From JAYPHU01 sp964611435 (GTDB lineage Bacteria > Pseudomonadota > Alphaproteobacteria > Rhodospirillales > UBA2165): DNA of 64,000 bases. Below the pieces are notes generated by a model. The model ran no database searches. It saw nothing but the letters and a program-made list of their open reading frames with translations, and was not told the origin of the DNA. The stretch lies in NCBI GenBank assembly GCA_964611435.1, contig CAZSXT010000007.1:1-64000 (forward strand), read 5' to 3'. The translations under genes and the position numbers were made by a program. Positions 48,273-57,382 of the stretch are shown here, in pieces. Position 1 is the stretch's first letter. Every line of letters starts with the position of its first letter.

Positions 48273-50954
48273 CTAAGCGTCCACCGGTTCCTTCACCAGC
48301 GAGAGTGCGGCCTGCGCCGCCGCCAAACGCGCAATCGGCACCCGATACGGCGAACAGGACACATAATCCAGCCCCACCGACTGGCAGAAATGCACGGAGG
48401 CCGGATCGCCCCCATGTTCGCCGCAGATGCCCAGCTTGATGTCCGGGCGGGTGACGCGGCCGCGTTCGGTCGCGAGCTTCACCAGTTCGCCGACGCCATC
48501 CCGGTCAATGGTGACAAACGGGTCTTTCTCGTAGATGCCCTGATCGGTGTAGCGATCCAGGAAGGAGCCTGAATCGTCCCGGCTGAGGCCGAACGTAGTC
48601 TGGGTCAGGTCGTTGGTGCCGAAGGAAAAGAACTCCGCCCCTTCGGCAATCTGGCCGGCCATCAACGCGGCGCGGGGCAGTTCGACCATGGTGCCGGTGA
48701 GATAGTCCAACGTGGCGCCGGTTTCTTGGCCCACCTCGGCCGCCACCCGGTCCACCATCTCCTTCAGAATGTCGAATTCCTGGCGGGTGCCGACCAGCGG
48801 GATCATCACCTCGGGCACGACCGTGTCGCCGGTTTCCTTGCTGACGGCAGCGGCGGCCTCGAAGATCGCCCGGCACTGCATCTCGTAAATTTCCGGATAC
48901 ATGATGCCCAGCCGGCAGCCACGCAGCCCCAGCATCGGGTTGGATTCATGGAGCGCACTGGCCCGGGCGCGAACTTCGGCCACGTCCGTGCCGGCGGCGT
49001 CTGCCACTTCTTCCATTTCCTCGTCCTTGGTGGGGAGGAACTCGTGCAGCGGCGGGTCCAGCAGCCGGATGGTCACCGGCAGGCCCTTCATGATGTGGAA
49101 CAGTTCGGTAAAGTCGCCCCGCTGATAGGGTAGCAGTTTGGCCAACGCCGTCCGGCGGCCGTCCTCGTCGCCGGCCAGGATCATCTCCCGCATGTTAATA
49201 ATCCGTTCCGGATCAAAGAACATGTGTTCGGTCCGGCAGAGGCCGATGCCTTCCGCCCCGAACTTGATGGCGGTTTCCGCATCTTCCGGAGTTTCCGCGT
49301 TGGTGCGCACGCCCATGGTGCGAATGTCGTCCACCCAGGACATGAGCGTGCCGAAATCGCCGGTCAGTTCCGGCTGGATCGTGTCAACGGCGCCCATCAT
49401 CACTTCGCCGCGGGAGCCGTCAATGGTGATCACCTCTCCGGCGTTCACTTTCAGGCCGCCAGCAGACAGCATCTGCTCCTTGTAATCGACGCGCAGATCA
49501 CCGGCGCCGGCAACACAGGGCCGGCCCATGCCGCGAGCGACCACGGCGGCGTGACTGGTCATGCCGCCCCGCGTGGTCAGGATGCCTTCGGCTGCATGCA
49601 TGCCGCCGATATCTTCGGGGCTGGTTTCCACACGGACCAGAATGACCCGTTCGCCTTTCGACGCCATCACCTCGGCATCGTCGGCGGAGAACGCCACCTT
49701 GCCAGACGCAGCACCGGGGGACGCCGGCAGGCCCTTGCCCAGTACATTTCGGGGCGCATCCGGGTCCAGCGTCGGGTGCAGTAACTGGTCGAGCGCCGCC
49801 GGATCAACCCGGCCCACGGCCTCTTCCTTCGTGATAAAGCCGGCCTCGGCCATTTCCACGGCGATCTTCAGCGCCGCCTTGGCGGTGCGCTTGCCGTTGC
49901 GGGTCTGGAGCATCCACAACGTGCCGTCCTGCACGGTGAACTCCATATCCTGCATGTCCTTGTAATGGCCTTCGAGGGTCTCGCGGATTTCGCAGAGCTC
50001 CGCAAAGATACGCGGCATACTTTCTTCCATGGCCGGCAGATCGGTTTGGTTCTGGCTCTTCTCGGCGATGGTCAGGGGCTGCGGCGTGCGGATACCGGCC
50101 ACCACGTCCTCGCCCTGGGCGTTGATCAGATACTCGCCATAAAAGGCGTTTTCGCCGGTGGACGGGTTGCGGGTAAAACAGACCCCGGTCGCCGAGGTGT
50201 CGCCCATATTGCCGAACACCATGGACTGCACGTTGACCGCCGTGCCCCATTCCTCGGGAATGTCGTGGAGTTTGCGGTAAATCTTCGCCCGGTCGTTCAT
50301 CCAGCTGCCAAACACGGCGCTGATTGCGCCCCAAAGTTGATCGTGGGGGTCCTGCGGGAACGGTGCGCCCAACTCTTCCTCCACCTTCTCGGCGAAGGCG
50401 GCGGCGACCTCTTTCCAGTCTTCGGCCGTCAGGTCCGTATCCAGGTCCAGGTCTTTGTCGTCCTTGTGATCGGCGAGAATGTCTTCGAAGTGATAGTGCT
50501 CTACGCCCAAAACCACGTCGCCGTACATCTGGATGAACCGGCGGTAGCTGTCATAAGCGAAGCGCTCGTCGCCACTGGCCTTGGCCAGGCCCAGCACCGT
50601 TTGATCGTTGAGGCCCAGATTCAGGACCGTGTCCATCATCCCCGGCATCGAGGCCCGTGCGCCGGAGCGCACACTGACCAGAAGCGGGTTTTCCGGATCG
50701 CCGAACTTGGCGCCGATGATCTCTTCGATCTGGGCGAGCGCGGCGTTGATCTCGTCTTTCAATGTGTCGGGATAGGTCTCCCCGTTTTGGGTGTAGTAGG
50801 TGCAGACCTCGGTGGTGATGGTAAAACCCGGCGGCACCGGCAGGCCAAGGCTCGACATTTCGGCAAGGTTCGCGCCCTTGCCGCCCAACAGGTTGCGCAT
50901 ATCGGCGCGGCCCTCGGCGGAGCCGCCACCAAAGGCATAAACGTTTTTACTCAA
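48273..50954 (-). CDS. ppdK: Pyruvate, phosphate dikinase
   Basis: 893 aa, full length. The N-terminal ATP-grasp domain contains GGKGANLAEMSSLGLPVPPGF (in pieces) and VRSGARASMPGMMDTVLNLG; the swivelling phospho-histidine is His468 in GGMTSHAAVVARG; the C-terminal PEP/pyruvate barrel has FGTNDLTQ and the acid-base Cys844 in LGICGEHGGDP. It converts pyruvate, ATP and phosphate to PEP and back. The ATG overlaps the glyS stop (ATGA), so both are translated from one message, an arrangement common in alphaproteobacteria. Confidence 0.97.
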   Translation of the reverse strand: MSKNVYAFGGGSAEGRADMRNLLGGKGANLAEMSSLGLPVPPGFTITTEVCTYYTQNGETYPDTLKDEINAALAQIEEIIGAKFGDPENPLLVSVRSGARASMPGMMDTVLNLGLNDQTVLGLAKASGDERFAYDSYRRFIQMYGDVVLGVEHYHFEDILADHKDDKDLDLDTDLTAEDWKEVAAAFAEKVEEELGAPFPQDPHDQLWGAISAVFGSWMNDRAKIYRKLHDIPEEWGTAVNVQSMVFGNMGDTSATGVCFTRNPSTGENAFYGEYLINAQGEDVVAGIRTPQPLTIAEKSQNQTDLPAMEESMPRIFAELCEIRETLEGHYKDMQDMEFTVQDGTLWMLQTRNGKRTAKAALKIAVEMAEAGFITKEEAVGRVDPAALDQLLHPTLDPDAPRNVLGKGLPASPGAASGKVAFSADDAEVMASKGERVILVRVETSPEDIGGMHAAEGILTTRGGMTSHAAVVARGMGRPCVAGAGDLRVDYKEQMLSAGGLKVNAGEVITIDGSRGEVMMGAVDTIQPELTGDFGTLMSWVDDIRTMGVRTNAETPEDAETAIKFGAEGIGLCRTEHMFFDPERIINMREMILAGDEDGRRTALAKLLPYQRGDFTELFHIMKGLPVTIRLLDPPLHEFLPTKDEEMEEVADAAGTDVAEVRARASALHESNPMLGLRGCRLGIMYPEIYEMQCRAIFEAAAAVSKETGDTVVPEVMIPLVGTRQEFDILKEMVDRVAAEVGQETGATLDYLTGTMVELPRAALMAGQIAEGAEFFSFGTNDLTQTTFGLSRDDSGSFLDRYTDQGIYEKDPFVTIDRDGVGELVKLATERGRVTRPDIKLGICGEHGGDPASVHFCQSVGLDYVSCSPYRVPIARLAAAQAALSLVKEPVDA

Positions 50955-53044
50955 CGCTCTCCTCCTTCGATCTGAGAAAAGTCGGCGATCTGGTTCATGG
51001 AAGATCTGATCAAACTCAACAGTTTCAATCTATTCGCCCGGACGCCTGCATCGTCCGCATTAACGGTGACGTCATCGAAAAATTTATCGACCAGCGCGCG
51101 GGTTGACGCCAGTTCCCGCATCGCACCGGCAAAGTCTTCATCGTCCAAGGCGGTTTTAACCTTCGGGGCTGATTCCACCAACGATTCATATAGTTCGGAT
51201 TCCGCCTTTTCGCTCAACAGCTTATCGTCGATGCCGTCTTCGTGGTTATAATTGACATCGTCTTTTTTCTCTTCGATTCGCAGGATATTGGCCGCGCGCT
51301 TGTAGGCGGTCAGCAGATTGGCGCCGTCCTCGGTCTCCAAAAACCCGCCCAAGGCTTCGACCCGGGCCAACAGCCGGACCAGATCATCCTCCGCGCCGTT
51401 TTCACTTTTCTGCAGGAAGACAGCGGTGATCAGATCATGACGAACGCCCTGTTCCCGCAGATGGACCTTTAACCTGTCGGCGAAGAACGACAACAGATCA
51501 GCCAACTCCGCCTCGCCATCCCGTTCCAGCCGGATGTCCTGACCCAGAAGAGATTGAATGAAGGTCTTTCGAAGCGGAAGGCGGAGCTTGTTCTCAACGA
51601 TCAACCGGATCACGCCCAGCGCCGCGCGGCGGAGCGCAAACGGGTCCTTGGAGCCGGTGGGCTTCTCGTCAATCGCCCAGAAGCCGACCAGCGTGTCGAT
51701 CTTGTCGGCCAACGCCACGGCGACACTGACCGGCGCGGTCGGACAGGCATCGGACGGGCCCAGGGGCGAATAGTGTTCGGCGATGGCCTGGGCCACCTCG
51801 GGCGCTTCGCCGTCGTGCTGGGCATAGTAGCGGCCCATCACGCCCTGGACTTCCGGGAATTCGGTGACCATGCCGGTGACCAAATCCGCTTTCGCGAGCC
51901 GGGCAGCGGAACGCACCTTGTCCTTGTCCGCGCCGATAACGCCGGCGATTTCGGCGGCCAGCGCCTGCACCCGGTCGACCTTCTCATCCAGGCTTCCCAG
52001 CTTGGCATGGAATGTGATGTCTTTCAGTTGCGGCGCGCGGGACGCCAGGGATTGTTTCTTATCCTGATCCCAGAAGAACTTGGCATCCGCGAGCCGCGCC
52101 CGCAGCACCCGCTCGTTCCCGGCGACGATCGCCGCGCCGCCATCCGGGGTTTCCTTGTTGGCCACCAGGATGAACTTGTTGGCGAAGGCGCCGTCTTTTG
52201 TCTCTAGGGAGAAATATTTCTGGTTCTTGCGCATGGTCGTGGTCAGCACTTCCGGCGGCACGTCCATGAATTCGTCATCGATGCCGCCCATCAGGACCAC
52301 CGGCCATTCCACCAGCCCGGCGACCTCGTCCAACAGCGCCGGATCGTCTTTCAAGACCAGCCCCTCGTTGGCGGCCAGGGCCTCCGCATCCGTTTTGATC
52401 TTGGCCTTGCGGTCTTCCGGATCGATCAGAACAAAGCCCGTCTCCAGGGATTTCCGGTAATCGGCAAAGTCTTTGACCGAGACCAATGCGTCGGTCAGGA
52501 AGCGGTGCGCGCGGGTGTGGCGGCCCGCCTCGAACGCGCCGAAGCTCAGCGGCACCACGTCGCCGCCGAACAGGCACAGGATACTGTGGATGGGCCGCAC
52601 CCAGCGTTCTGCATAGTCGGCCCAGCGCATGGACTTCGGCCAGGGCAGCTTCTGCATCGCGTCTTCGATAACGTCCTTCAACAACTCCGCCGTCGCCTGC
52701 CCCTTCTTCTCGATCACCGCGAAGTAGAACTCGCCCTTGTCGGTTGCCCGCTTTTCCACCTGATCCAGGGTGAGGCCGATGGAGCCCAGGAACCCCTCCA
52801 CCGCTTTTTCCGGCGCGTCGGTGCGGGGACCCCGGCGCTCTTCGGAAATATCGGGCGTGCGCTCCGGCAGGCCATCCGCCACCAGGGTCAACCGGCGGGG
52901 TGTGACGTATGAGTCGGCGCTGTCAAATTCCAGACCGGCCTGTTTCAACCCCTCGGTGACCAGCCGCTTCAGATCGGCGGCAGCCTGTTTCTGCATCCGC
53001 GCGGGAATTTCCTCTGACAGGATTTCAAGAAGGAGTTCAGGCAT
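50951..53044 (-). CDS. glyS: Glycine-tRNA ligase beta subunit
   Basis: 697 aa, usual length. MPELLLEILSEEIPARMQ is the canonical start. SYVTPRRLTL, KSMRWADY and the long helical body follow, with a C-terminal anticodon-binding domain near FFDDVTVNADD. It forms the alpha2-beta2 enzyme that charges tRNA-Gly. It overlaps ppdK by 4 bp and is separated from glyQ by a 188-bp spacer that holds a palindromic repeat element, so co-transcription with glyQ is not certain. Confidence 0.97.
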   Translation of the reverse strand: MPELLLEILSEEIPARMQKQAAADLKRLVTEGLKQAGLEFDSADSYVTPRRLTLVADGLPERTPDISEERRGPRTDAPEKAVEGFLGSIGLTLDQVEKRATDKGEFYFAVIEKKGQATAELLKDVIEDAMQKLPWPKSMRWADYAERWVRPIHSILCLFGGDVVPLSFGAFEAGRHTRAHRFLTDALVSVKDFADYRKSLETGFVLIDPEDRKAKIKTDAEALAANEGLVLKDDPALLDEVAGLVEWPVVLMGGIDDEFMDVPPEVLTTTMRKNQKYFSLETKDGAFANKFILVANKETPDGGAAIVAGNERVLRARLADAKFFWDQDKKQSLASRAPQLKDITFHAKLGSLDEKVDRVQALAAEIAGVIGADKDKVRSAARLAKADLVTGMVTEFPEVQGVMGRYYAQHDGEAPEVAQAIAEHYSPLGPSDACPTAPVSVAVALADKIDTLVGFWAIDEKPTGSKDPFALRRAALGVIRLIVENKLRLPLRKTFIQSLLGQDIRLERDGEAELADLLSFFADRLKVHLREQGVRHDLITAVFLQKSENGAEDDLVRLLARVEALGGFLETEDGANLLTAYKRAANILRIEEKKDDVNYNHEDGIDDKLLSEKAESELYESLVESAPKVKTALDDEDFAGAMRELASTRALVDKFFDDVTVNADDAGVRANRLKLLSLIRSSMNQIADFSQIEGGER

Positions 53045-53071
53045 CTACGCACCCTCCCCCGCTTTTAACAG

Positions 53072-53187
53072 CGTCATGCCCGAGTTGGGTCCGACGATAG
53101 TCGGGACCAATTCTAGGGTACCCATGGGCCTCTGCCTCATGGTTCCCCGACAACCGCTTCGCGGGTCGGGGACGACGCGATTATTTG
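53072..53187. repeat. Intergenic palindromic repeat element A
   Basis: A mosaic of hairpins in the glyQ-glyS spacer, opening with GCGTCATGCCCGAG and closing near GGGGACGACGCG. Internal stems include GGTCCGAC-GATA-GTCGGGACC and CCCCGAC...GTCGGGG. The stretch 53138-53162 (CATGGTTCCCCGACA...) recurs in inverse orientation at 55433-55457 with 24 of 25 bases identical. Confidence 0.75.
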
Positions 53188-53232
53188 TGGGGAGAGATAC
53201 GCGGGTCAGGCCCGCGCAAGACGATGAATGAT

Positions 53233-54123
53233 TCATCCCGCGTCCCCCTGGCTTTCGATCCACTTCTCACAGCAGCCTTTGGCCAGCGCTCGGACCCGGG
53301 CGATATAGGCTTGGCGTTCGGTCACACTGATCACGCCCCGCGCATCCAGCAGGTTGAACCGGTGGGACGCCTTGATACACTGATCATAGGCCGGTAGCGC
53401 CAGATCGGCCGCCAGCAGCGCCTCGCACTCTTGCTCCGCGTCCTCGAATTCCCGGGTCAACATCGCCGTGCCGGCGTGTTCGAAATTGTGGGCGGAGAAT
53501 TCCTGTTCCGCCTGCAGGAACACATCGCCGTACTTCGCGCCCTTCCCGTTCCAATCCAGGTCATAGACGTTTTCCACGCCCTGGATGTACATGGCCAGCC
53601 GTTCGAGACCATAGGTCAGCTCGGCCGCCACCGGCGCGCAGTCGATACCGCCCACTTGCTGGAAATAGGTGAACTGGCTGACTTCCATGCCGTCGCACCA
53701 GACCTCCCAGCCGAGGCCCCAGGCGCCGAGCGTCGGGCTTTCCCAGTCATCCTCGACAAAGCGGATGTCGTGATGATCCTTGTCGATGCCCAGCTCATAG
53801 AGGCTGTTCAGATAGAGGTCCTGAACGTCCGGCGGGGACGGTTTCAGAATCACCTGGAACTGATAATAGTGCTGCAAGCGGTTGGGGTTTTCGCCGTAGC
53901 GCCCGTCGGTCGGCCGCCGGGAGGGCTGCACATAGGCGGCGTTCCATTCCTTGGGCCCGAGCGCACGCAGCGTGGTCGCCGGGTGGAAGGTCCCCGCGCC
54001 CATTTCCATGTCATAGGGCTGCAGAATGACACAGCCGTAATCGGCCCAATAGGCCTGTAATTTCAGGATTAGGGACTGAAAATCCACGCCCGACGCCTGA
54101 ACTTTTTGGGGTTCGGTCCCCAT
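53233..54123 (-). CDS. glyQ: Glycine-tRNA ligase alpha subunit
   Basis: 296 aa. The catalytic class II subunit: FQSLILKLQAYWADYGCVILQPYDMEMGAGTFHPAT (in pieces) near the start, YVQPSRRPTDGRYGENPNRLQHYYQFQVI, and GIDKDHHDIRFVEDDWESPTLGAWGLGWEVW with the conserved glycine/ATP pocket. The C-terminus has FNLLDARGVISVTERQAYIARVR. It pairs with GlyS encoded just downstream. Start ATG at 54123; no strong ribosome site was seen. Confidence 0.97.
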   Translation of the reverse strand: MGTEPQKVQASGVDFQSLILKLQAYWADYGCVILQPYDMEMGAGTFHPATTLRALGPKEWNAAYVQPSRRPTDGRYGENPNRLQHYYQFQVILKPSPPDVQDLYLNSLYELGIDKDHHDIRFVEDDWESPTLGAWGLGWEVWCDGMEVSQFTYFQQVGGIDCAPVAAELTYGLERLAMYIQGVENVYDLDWNGKGAKYGDVFLQAEQEFSAHNFEHAGTAMLTREFEDAEQECEALLAADLALPAYDQCIKASHRFNLLDARGVISVTERQAYIARVRALAKGCCEKWIESQGDAG

Positions 54124-54321
54124 CGTTCGTTCCAGTGATTTTTATGTGGAATTTGCTGGTGGGTTGATACTTGGACGGGGCTGGAGAATCAAGCGGGTTG
54201 GGAGAGATTTTGGCCTATGAATGACATTGCCGATGTAAGGAGGTTCACAGAATATTGCACTTATTGGTAATAGGATTTAATTATTAAACGCCTCATTATT
54301 GAAACCCCGGGACACCGCCCC

Positions 54322-54696
54322 ATGCAAAACGAAGAAGAAATGAATTTATTTTTCGGCCTGACCAAGACGGATATTTCCAACATTTCGGAGATATTCATCA
54401 TCACGTTCTTCATGGTTTTTATCATTTCCATTGTCGCGCTGTTTGTTGCCTACGTCTTGGGCCACATCTTCGAGAAAAATAAGGACAGCCTCGGCCTCAT
54501 GGCGTTCGCCCTGGGCACCGCCGCATTCATCCCAATATTTGGTCTCATGTACGGCATCGCCGGCGTGATTTGGGGGCTGGTGACAGACAAAAAGAACGGC
54601 AAGGTTTTGGCCGGATTCAGCGCCACCGGCGCGATTCTCAACATCGCGTTAATCGCCGCACCCTTTATTGTGATTTGGGCAGGGATTCCGGACTGA
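54322..54696 (+). CDS. Small membrane protein of unknown function
   Basis: 124 aa with about four hydrophobic segments: IFIITFFMVFIISIVALFVAYVLG, LMAFALGTAAFIPIFGLMYGIAGVIWGLV and IALIAAPFIVIWAG. A charged loop FEKNKDSLG and a basic DKKNGK connect them. The latter half loosely resembles DUF4190-type membrane repeats, but I would not name it. The start could be 54322 or the ATG at 54340, which follows a GAAGAAGAA run. It is relatively AT-rich, as is the 198-bp spacer before it. It converges with the VOC gene. Confidence 0.6.
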   Translation: MQNEEEMNLFFGLTKTDISNISEIFIITFFMVFIISIVALFVAYVLGHIFEKNKDSLGLMAFALGTAAFIPIFGLMYGIAGVIWGLVTDKKNGKVLAGFSATGAILNIALIAAPFIVIWAGIPD

Positions 54697-54711
54697 GTGG
54701 CGAAGCCGTCC

Positions 54712-55089
54712 CTACATAAACTCGATCAGTTCGACCCGTTCACCGTCGGGGCCGTCGAAGAACAGTTGCCGGCTGCCCCGGTCCTCGAAAATATTGAACG
54801 AAAACTCGACTCCCCGCTCTTCCAGCCGGGCCTTGGCGGCGTCGAAATCCGCAATCTCGAAGGCCACATGGGCGTTGCCGTAGACCGGCCCGTCCGCCGT
54901 CCCCCGTTCCGCCTTGGGCTGGAAGATGTGGACGACAGGAATGTCGCCGGCGTACATCCACTGCAGCGGGTTTTTGGCCTCCGGCGTCGCGCCCGCCGTA
55001 AGCCCCAGCACATCCCGGTAGAACGCCACGGACGCGGTGATATCCTTGGTCGCGACAGCGGTGTGATGGACGTGGCGGATGTTGGTCAT
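54712..55089 (-). CDS. VOC-family (glyoxalase-like) protein
   Basis: 125 aa, one VOC module pair. IRHVHHTAVATKDITASVAFYRDVLGL is the opening beta-alpha-beta, NAHVAFEIADFDAAKARLEERGV the second, and FDGPDGERVELIEF the closing Glu ligand strand. Metal ligands would be His8 or His9, the His of NAHVAFE and Glu of VELIE. The substrate is unknown (lyase, dioxygenase or resistance roles are all possible). It lies 9 bp before the end... of the PP0621-like gene upstream and probably shares its transcript. Confidence 0.82.
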   Translation of the reverse strand: MTNIRHVHHTAVATKDITASVAFYRDVLGLTAGATPEAKNPLQWMYAGDIPVVHIFQPKAERGTADGPVYGNAHVAFEIADFDAAKARLEERGVEFSFNIFEDRGSRQLFFDGPDGERVELIEFM

Positions 55090-55098
55090 GGGCGTGAC

Positions 55099-55338
55099 TC
55101 AGCCCGGCGGGTACGGGCAATCGTCCTTGCCGCAGGCCGAGGCCCCGGCCGGCACATAGTCGCCGCAGACCGCGCAGGCCTCCATATCGACGGCTCCCTC
55201 GTCTTTTTCGGCCGGCGCATCGTTCTCCACCTTCTTGGCAGGCTTGCCGCGGGCGAAGACCTTGAAGCCGTACCAGACGGCGGCGATGATCGCCAACAGG
55301 ACGATGATCTTGAGGGGACTGAAACCAAACATGGCCAT
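55099..55338 (-). CDS. PP0621-family small membrane protein with Cys-rich tail
   Basis: About 79 aa if translation starts at 55338 (or 77 from the ATG at 55332). One membrane helix (PLKIIVLLAIIAAVWYGFKVF) is followed by a charged linker and a C-terminal CAVCGDYVPAGASACGKDDCPYPPG-type segment with four cysteines that could bind a metal. This layout matches the PP0621 family, whose function is not known. A longer frame upstream runs into repeat element B and is not supported. The VOC gene starts 9 bp after its stop. Confidence 0.65.
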   Translation of the reverse strand: MAMFGFSPLKIIVLLAIIAAVWYGFKVFARGKPAKKVENDAPAEKDEGAVDMEACAVCGDYVPAGASACGKDDCPYPPG

Positions 55339-55391
55339 GGTTGTGCCCGCCGGCGAGGTTTTCGTCAACTCTATGCTGGTCTCTTTACTCT

Positions 55392-55512
55392 GCGTCATCC
55401 CCGGGCCATGTGCCCGGACCCGTTCCGGGTATGCGAAGCGGCTGTCGGGGAACCATGGATGCTGGCAAATGGCCCCCCGAGACTTGGCTGCGCCAACTCG
55501 GGGGCGACGCGT
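55392..55512. repeat. Intergenic palindromic repeat element B
   Basis: Opens GCGTCATCCCCGG and closes GGGGGCGACGC. Stems include CCGGGC-CATGT-GCCCGG and CCCCCGAG...CTCGGGGG. It shares the 25-base block with element A in inverse orientation. Part of the 415-bp stretch 55339-55753 that otherwise shows no gene. Confidence 0.75.
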
Positions 55513-55607
55513 TAAAGAGCGCAACGGGATTAACAATTAACGACAAAGCGCACGAAGTTCACGAAGGGTGCCGTACCTCTGCTCCTGTCAGGCGCTCACC
55601 CACAATT

Positions 55608-55703
55608 CCGTCATGCCCGGACTTGATCCGGGCATCCACGTTCAAAATTGATCCACGGGTCATACGCGGATCAAGTCCGCGCACAGGCCCCCGTGGATGA
55701 CGA
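55608..55703. repeat. Intergenic palindromic repeat element C
   Basis: CGTCATGCCCGGACTTGATC at the left and CCCCCGTGGATGACG at the right make an outer GTCAT/ATGAC inverted repeat. Inside are TGCCCGGA-CTTGA-TCCGGGCA and CCACGGG...CCCGTGG stems. This is the palindrome class I know as abundant between genes in many alphaproteobacteria. It lies past the end of the S49 peptidase gene. Confidence 0.8.
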
Positions 55704-55753
55704 AAATAGAGCGGCGGGCAAGACGGACTAAAGTCGGGGATGACGAACAGGAG

Positions 55754-56617
55754 CTACAGCCCGAACCTATTCCAGATCAGCCGTTCCTCGACGGCGGCGA
55801 TCAGGTTGTCGGCCCAGGCGCGGGTGTCCATCTGCGGTGCGGTCCAGACGCCCATCTTTTGTTTGAGCCAGCCTTTGCGTTCCTTGACGGGCACAAACCG
55901 GGTCTTGTCGCCGAATTTTTCCTGCAGCACGGCGGTGATTTCCCCAAGGCCATCAACGAGTCCCAACTCGAGCGCCCGGCGACCGGTCCAGAAGGCCCCG
56001 GTGAACAGTTCGGCTTCAGGCGCTTTCAGTTTATCGCCGCGCCGGGCGGTCACCAGATCGGTGAAGGTCTTGTAGACGTCCTGTTGCAGGTCCTTGAGCC
56101 GCGCCACGTCTTCCGGCTTTTCGTCCTGGAACGGGTCCAGCATGCCCTTGCTCTCGCCGGCGGTGTGCATACGCCTCTCCACACCGATCTTGCTCATCAA
56201 CTCGGTAAAGCCGAAGCCGGCAGAGATCACCCCGATGGAGCCGACGACCGAGCTTTCATCGGCGTAAATCTCATCCGCCGCACAGGCCAGCATATAGCCG
56301 CCCGATGCCGCCACATCCTCGGCGAAGGCATAGACCGGAATGTCTTTTTCTTCGGCCAGGGCGCGCACCCGCTTGAAGATCAGCGACGATTGCGCGGGGC
56401 TGCCGCCGGGGGAATTGATCTGCAAGGCCACGGCCTTGAGGTTCGAGAGCTCAAACGCGCGTTCCAGCGTGCGCACCAGACCGGCGGCGGTCAGGCCTTG
56501 GCGCAACGGCCCCCGCGCGCTGCCGATGACGCCGGTGAGGCGCACCACGGCAACCACCGGTTTCGGATTACGAAAGCCGGACACCCGCCATTTTTCAAGT
56601 GTTCGTCTGATCATCAT
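55754..56617 (-). CDS. S49-family peptidase (SppA/SohB-like)
   Basis: 287 aa single-domain form. The Ser/Lys dyad is visible: Ser105 in DVAASGGYMLACAADEI and Lys157 in TAGESKGMLDPF, 52 residues apart as in short SppA enzymes. LQINSPGGSPAQS is the conserved pre-catalytic motif and VVGSIGVI follows. It degrades signal peptides or membrane protein fragments. There is no clear N-terminal membrane anchor, which is unusual compared with E. coli SppA or SohB; a peripheral or cytoplasmic form is possible. Downstream of TrmN6-like and DUF2007 genes on the same strand. Confidence 0.88.
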   Translation of the reverse strand: MMIRRTLEKWRVSGFRNPKPVVAVVRLTGVIGSARGPLRQGLTAAGLVRTLERAFELSNLKAVALQINSPGGSPAQSSLIFKRVRALAEEKDIPVYAFAEDVAASGGYMLACAADEIYADESSVVGSIGVISAGFGFTELMSKIGVERRMHTAGESKGMLDPFQDEKPEDVARLKDLQQDVYKTFTDLVTARRGDKLKAPEAELFTGAFWTGRRALELGLVDGLGEITAVLQEKFGDKTRFVPVKERKGWLKQKMGVWTAPQMDTRAWADNLIAAVEERLIWNRFGL

Positions 56618-56656
56618 TAAAAGGTAGGACGGGCCGGGCGCTTGCGCAACCGCCGC

Positions 56657-57382
56657 TTAGAGGGTGAGAGTTTGCGCTGCCCGCAGGACCGCCTGGGCAG
56701 CGGGGGTGAAGTCGCCGTTTTCCTGATGCAGGACCAGCCCGTCACACATGCTCACACCATTCGCCCCGCCTTTTACGCCCTGGACGATCACCCGCTTGGC
56801 CCCCTCCCCGGCAGATTTCGGCCACAGGGGAAAGACATTGATCCCGCCCGCACCTTTTTCCAGCGCGGCGATGACTTCGCCTTGGCGGTCGGCGCGATGA
56901 ATAAAGGTGACCGACCCGCCGGCCTTCACTTGTCCCAAACAAAACGCCACCCAATCGGCGAGTTTCGCCTCCCCTTCCACATTGGCTTGCCGCTTGGCCG
57001 GATCGGGCGGCGGGATGGCCGAGCCCTCGGCCAGATAGGGCGGATTGGCCATGACGTGATCGAACGGAGCTCCCAGGCCCGGCGGTGAGAGAATATCGCC
57101 GGCGATGAACCACGACCGGTCCGACAGACCGCTCAATCGTGCGCCCTCCGCCGCCAGGGAAATCAAGTCCGATTGAGCATCAATGCCCACAACCTGGACG
57201 CCCGCCACCCGGGACGCCAAACACAGAGCCCCCGCGCCCACGCCACAGCCGGCGTCCAGCACCCGCTCCCCGCTTTTGGCCGGGACCGCCGCCGCCAGGA
57301 AAACCGGATCGATCGCCGCGCGGTAGCCGGCGTCGGGCTGGCGCAACACCACTCGCCCGTCCAGCAGCCGGTCTTCACTCAT
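56657..57382 (-). CDS. tRNA1(Val) (adenine37-N6)-methyltransferase-like protein
   Basis: 241 aa. Motif I is VLDAGCGVGAGALCLA, motif II VVGIDAQ, and the amino-methylating NPPY motif occurs in DHVMANPPYLAEG. The N-terminal LLDGRVVLRQPDAGYRAAIDPVFLAA is characteristic of TrmN6/YfiC relatives, which modify A37 of tRNA1(Val). The start overlaps the DUF2007 gene by 8 bp. The S49 peptidase follows 39 bp downstream. Target tRNA is inferred from family only. Confidence 0.85.
   Translation of the reverse strand: MSEDRLLDGRVVLRQPDAGYRAAIDPVFLAAAVPAKSGERVLDAGCGVGAGALCLASRVAGVQVVGIDAQSDLISLAAEGARLSGLSDRSWFIAGDILSPPGLGAPFDHVMANPPYLAEGSAIPPPDPAKRQANVEGEAKLADWVAFCLGQVKAGGSVTFIHRADRQGEVIAALEKGAGGINVFPLWPKSAGEGAKRVIVQGVKGGANGVSMCDGLVLHQENGDFTPAAQAVLRAAQTLTL

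Noticed and set aside
48268..48281. Hairpin GACGC-CTAA-GCGTC between acuI and ppdK as a terminator
   Set aside because: The stem is only 5 bp, there is no T-run on either strand, and it overlaps the ppdK stop codon.
49965..50975. A 336-codon plus-strand frame inside ppdK
   Set aside because: ppdK is complete and conserved on the minus strand; the reverse frame shows no domain.
54124..54321. A 17-codon mini-frame in the spacer before the small membrane protein
   Set aside because: Too short and without a matching ribosome site; nothing supports translation.
55339..55536. A longer start for the PP0621-like gene, at 55536
   Set aside because: The extra 66 residues are encoded by palindromic repeat element B, have no ribosome site and no similarity; the membrane helix begins right after the internal start.
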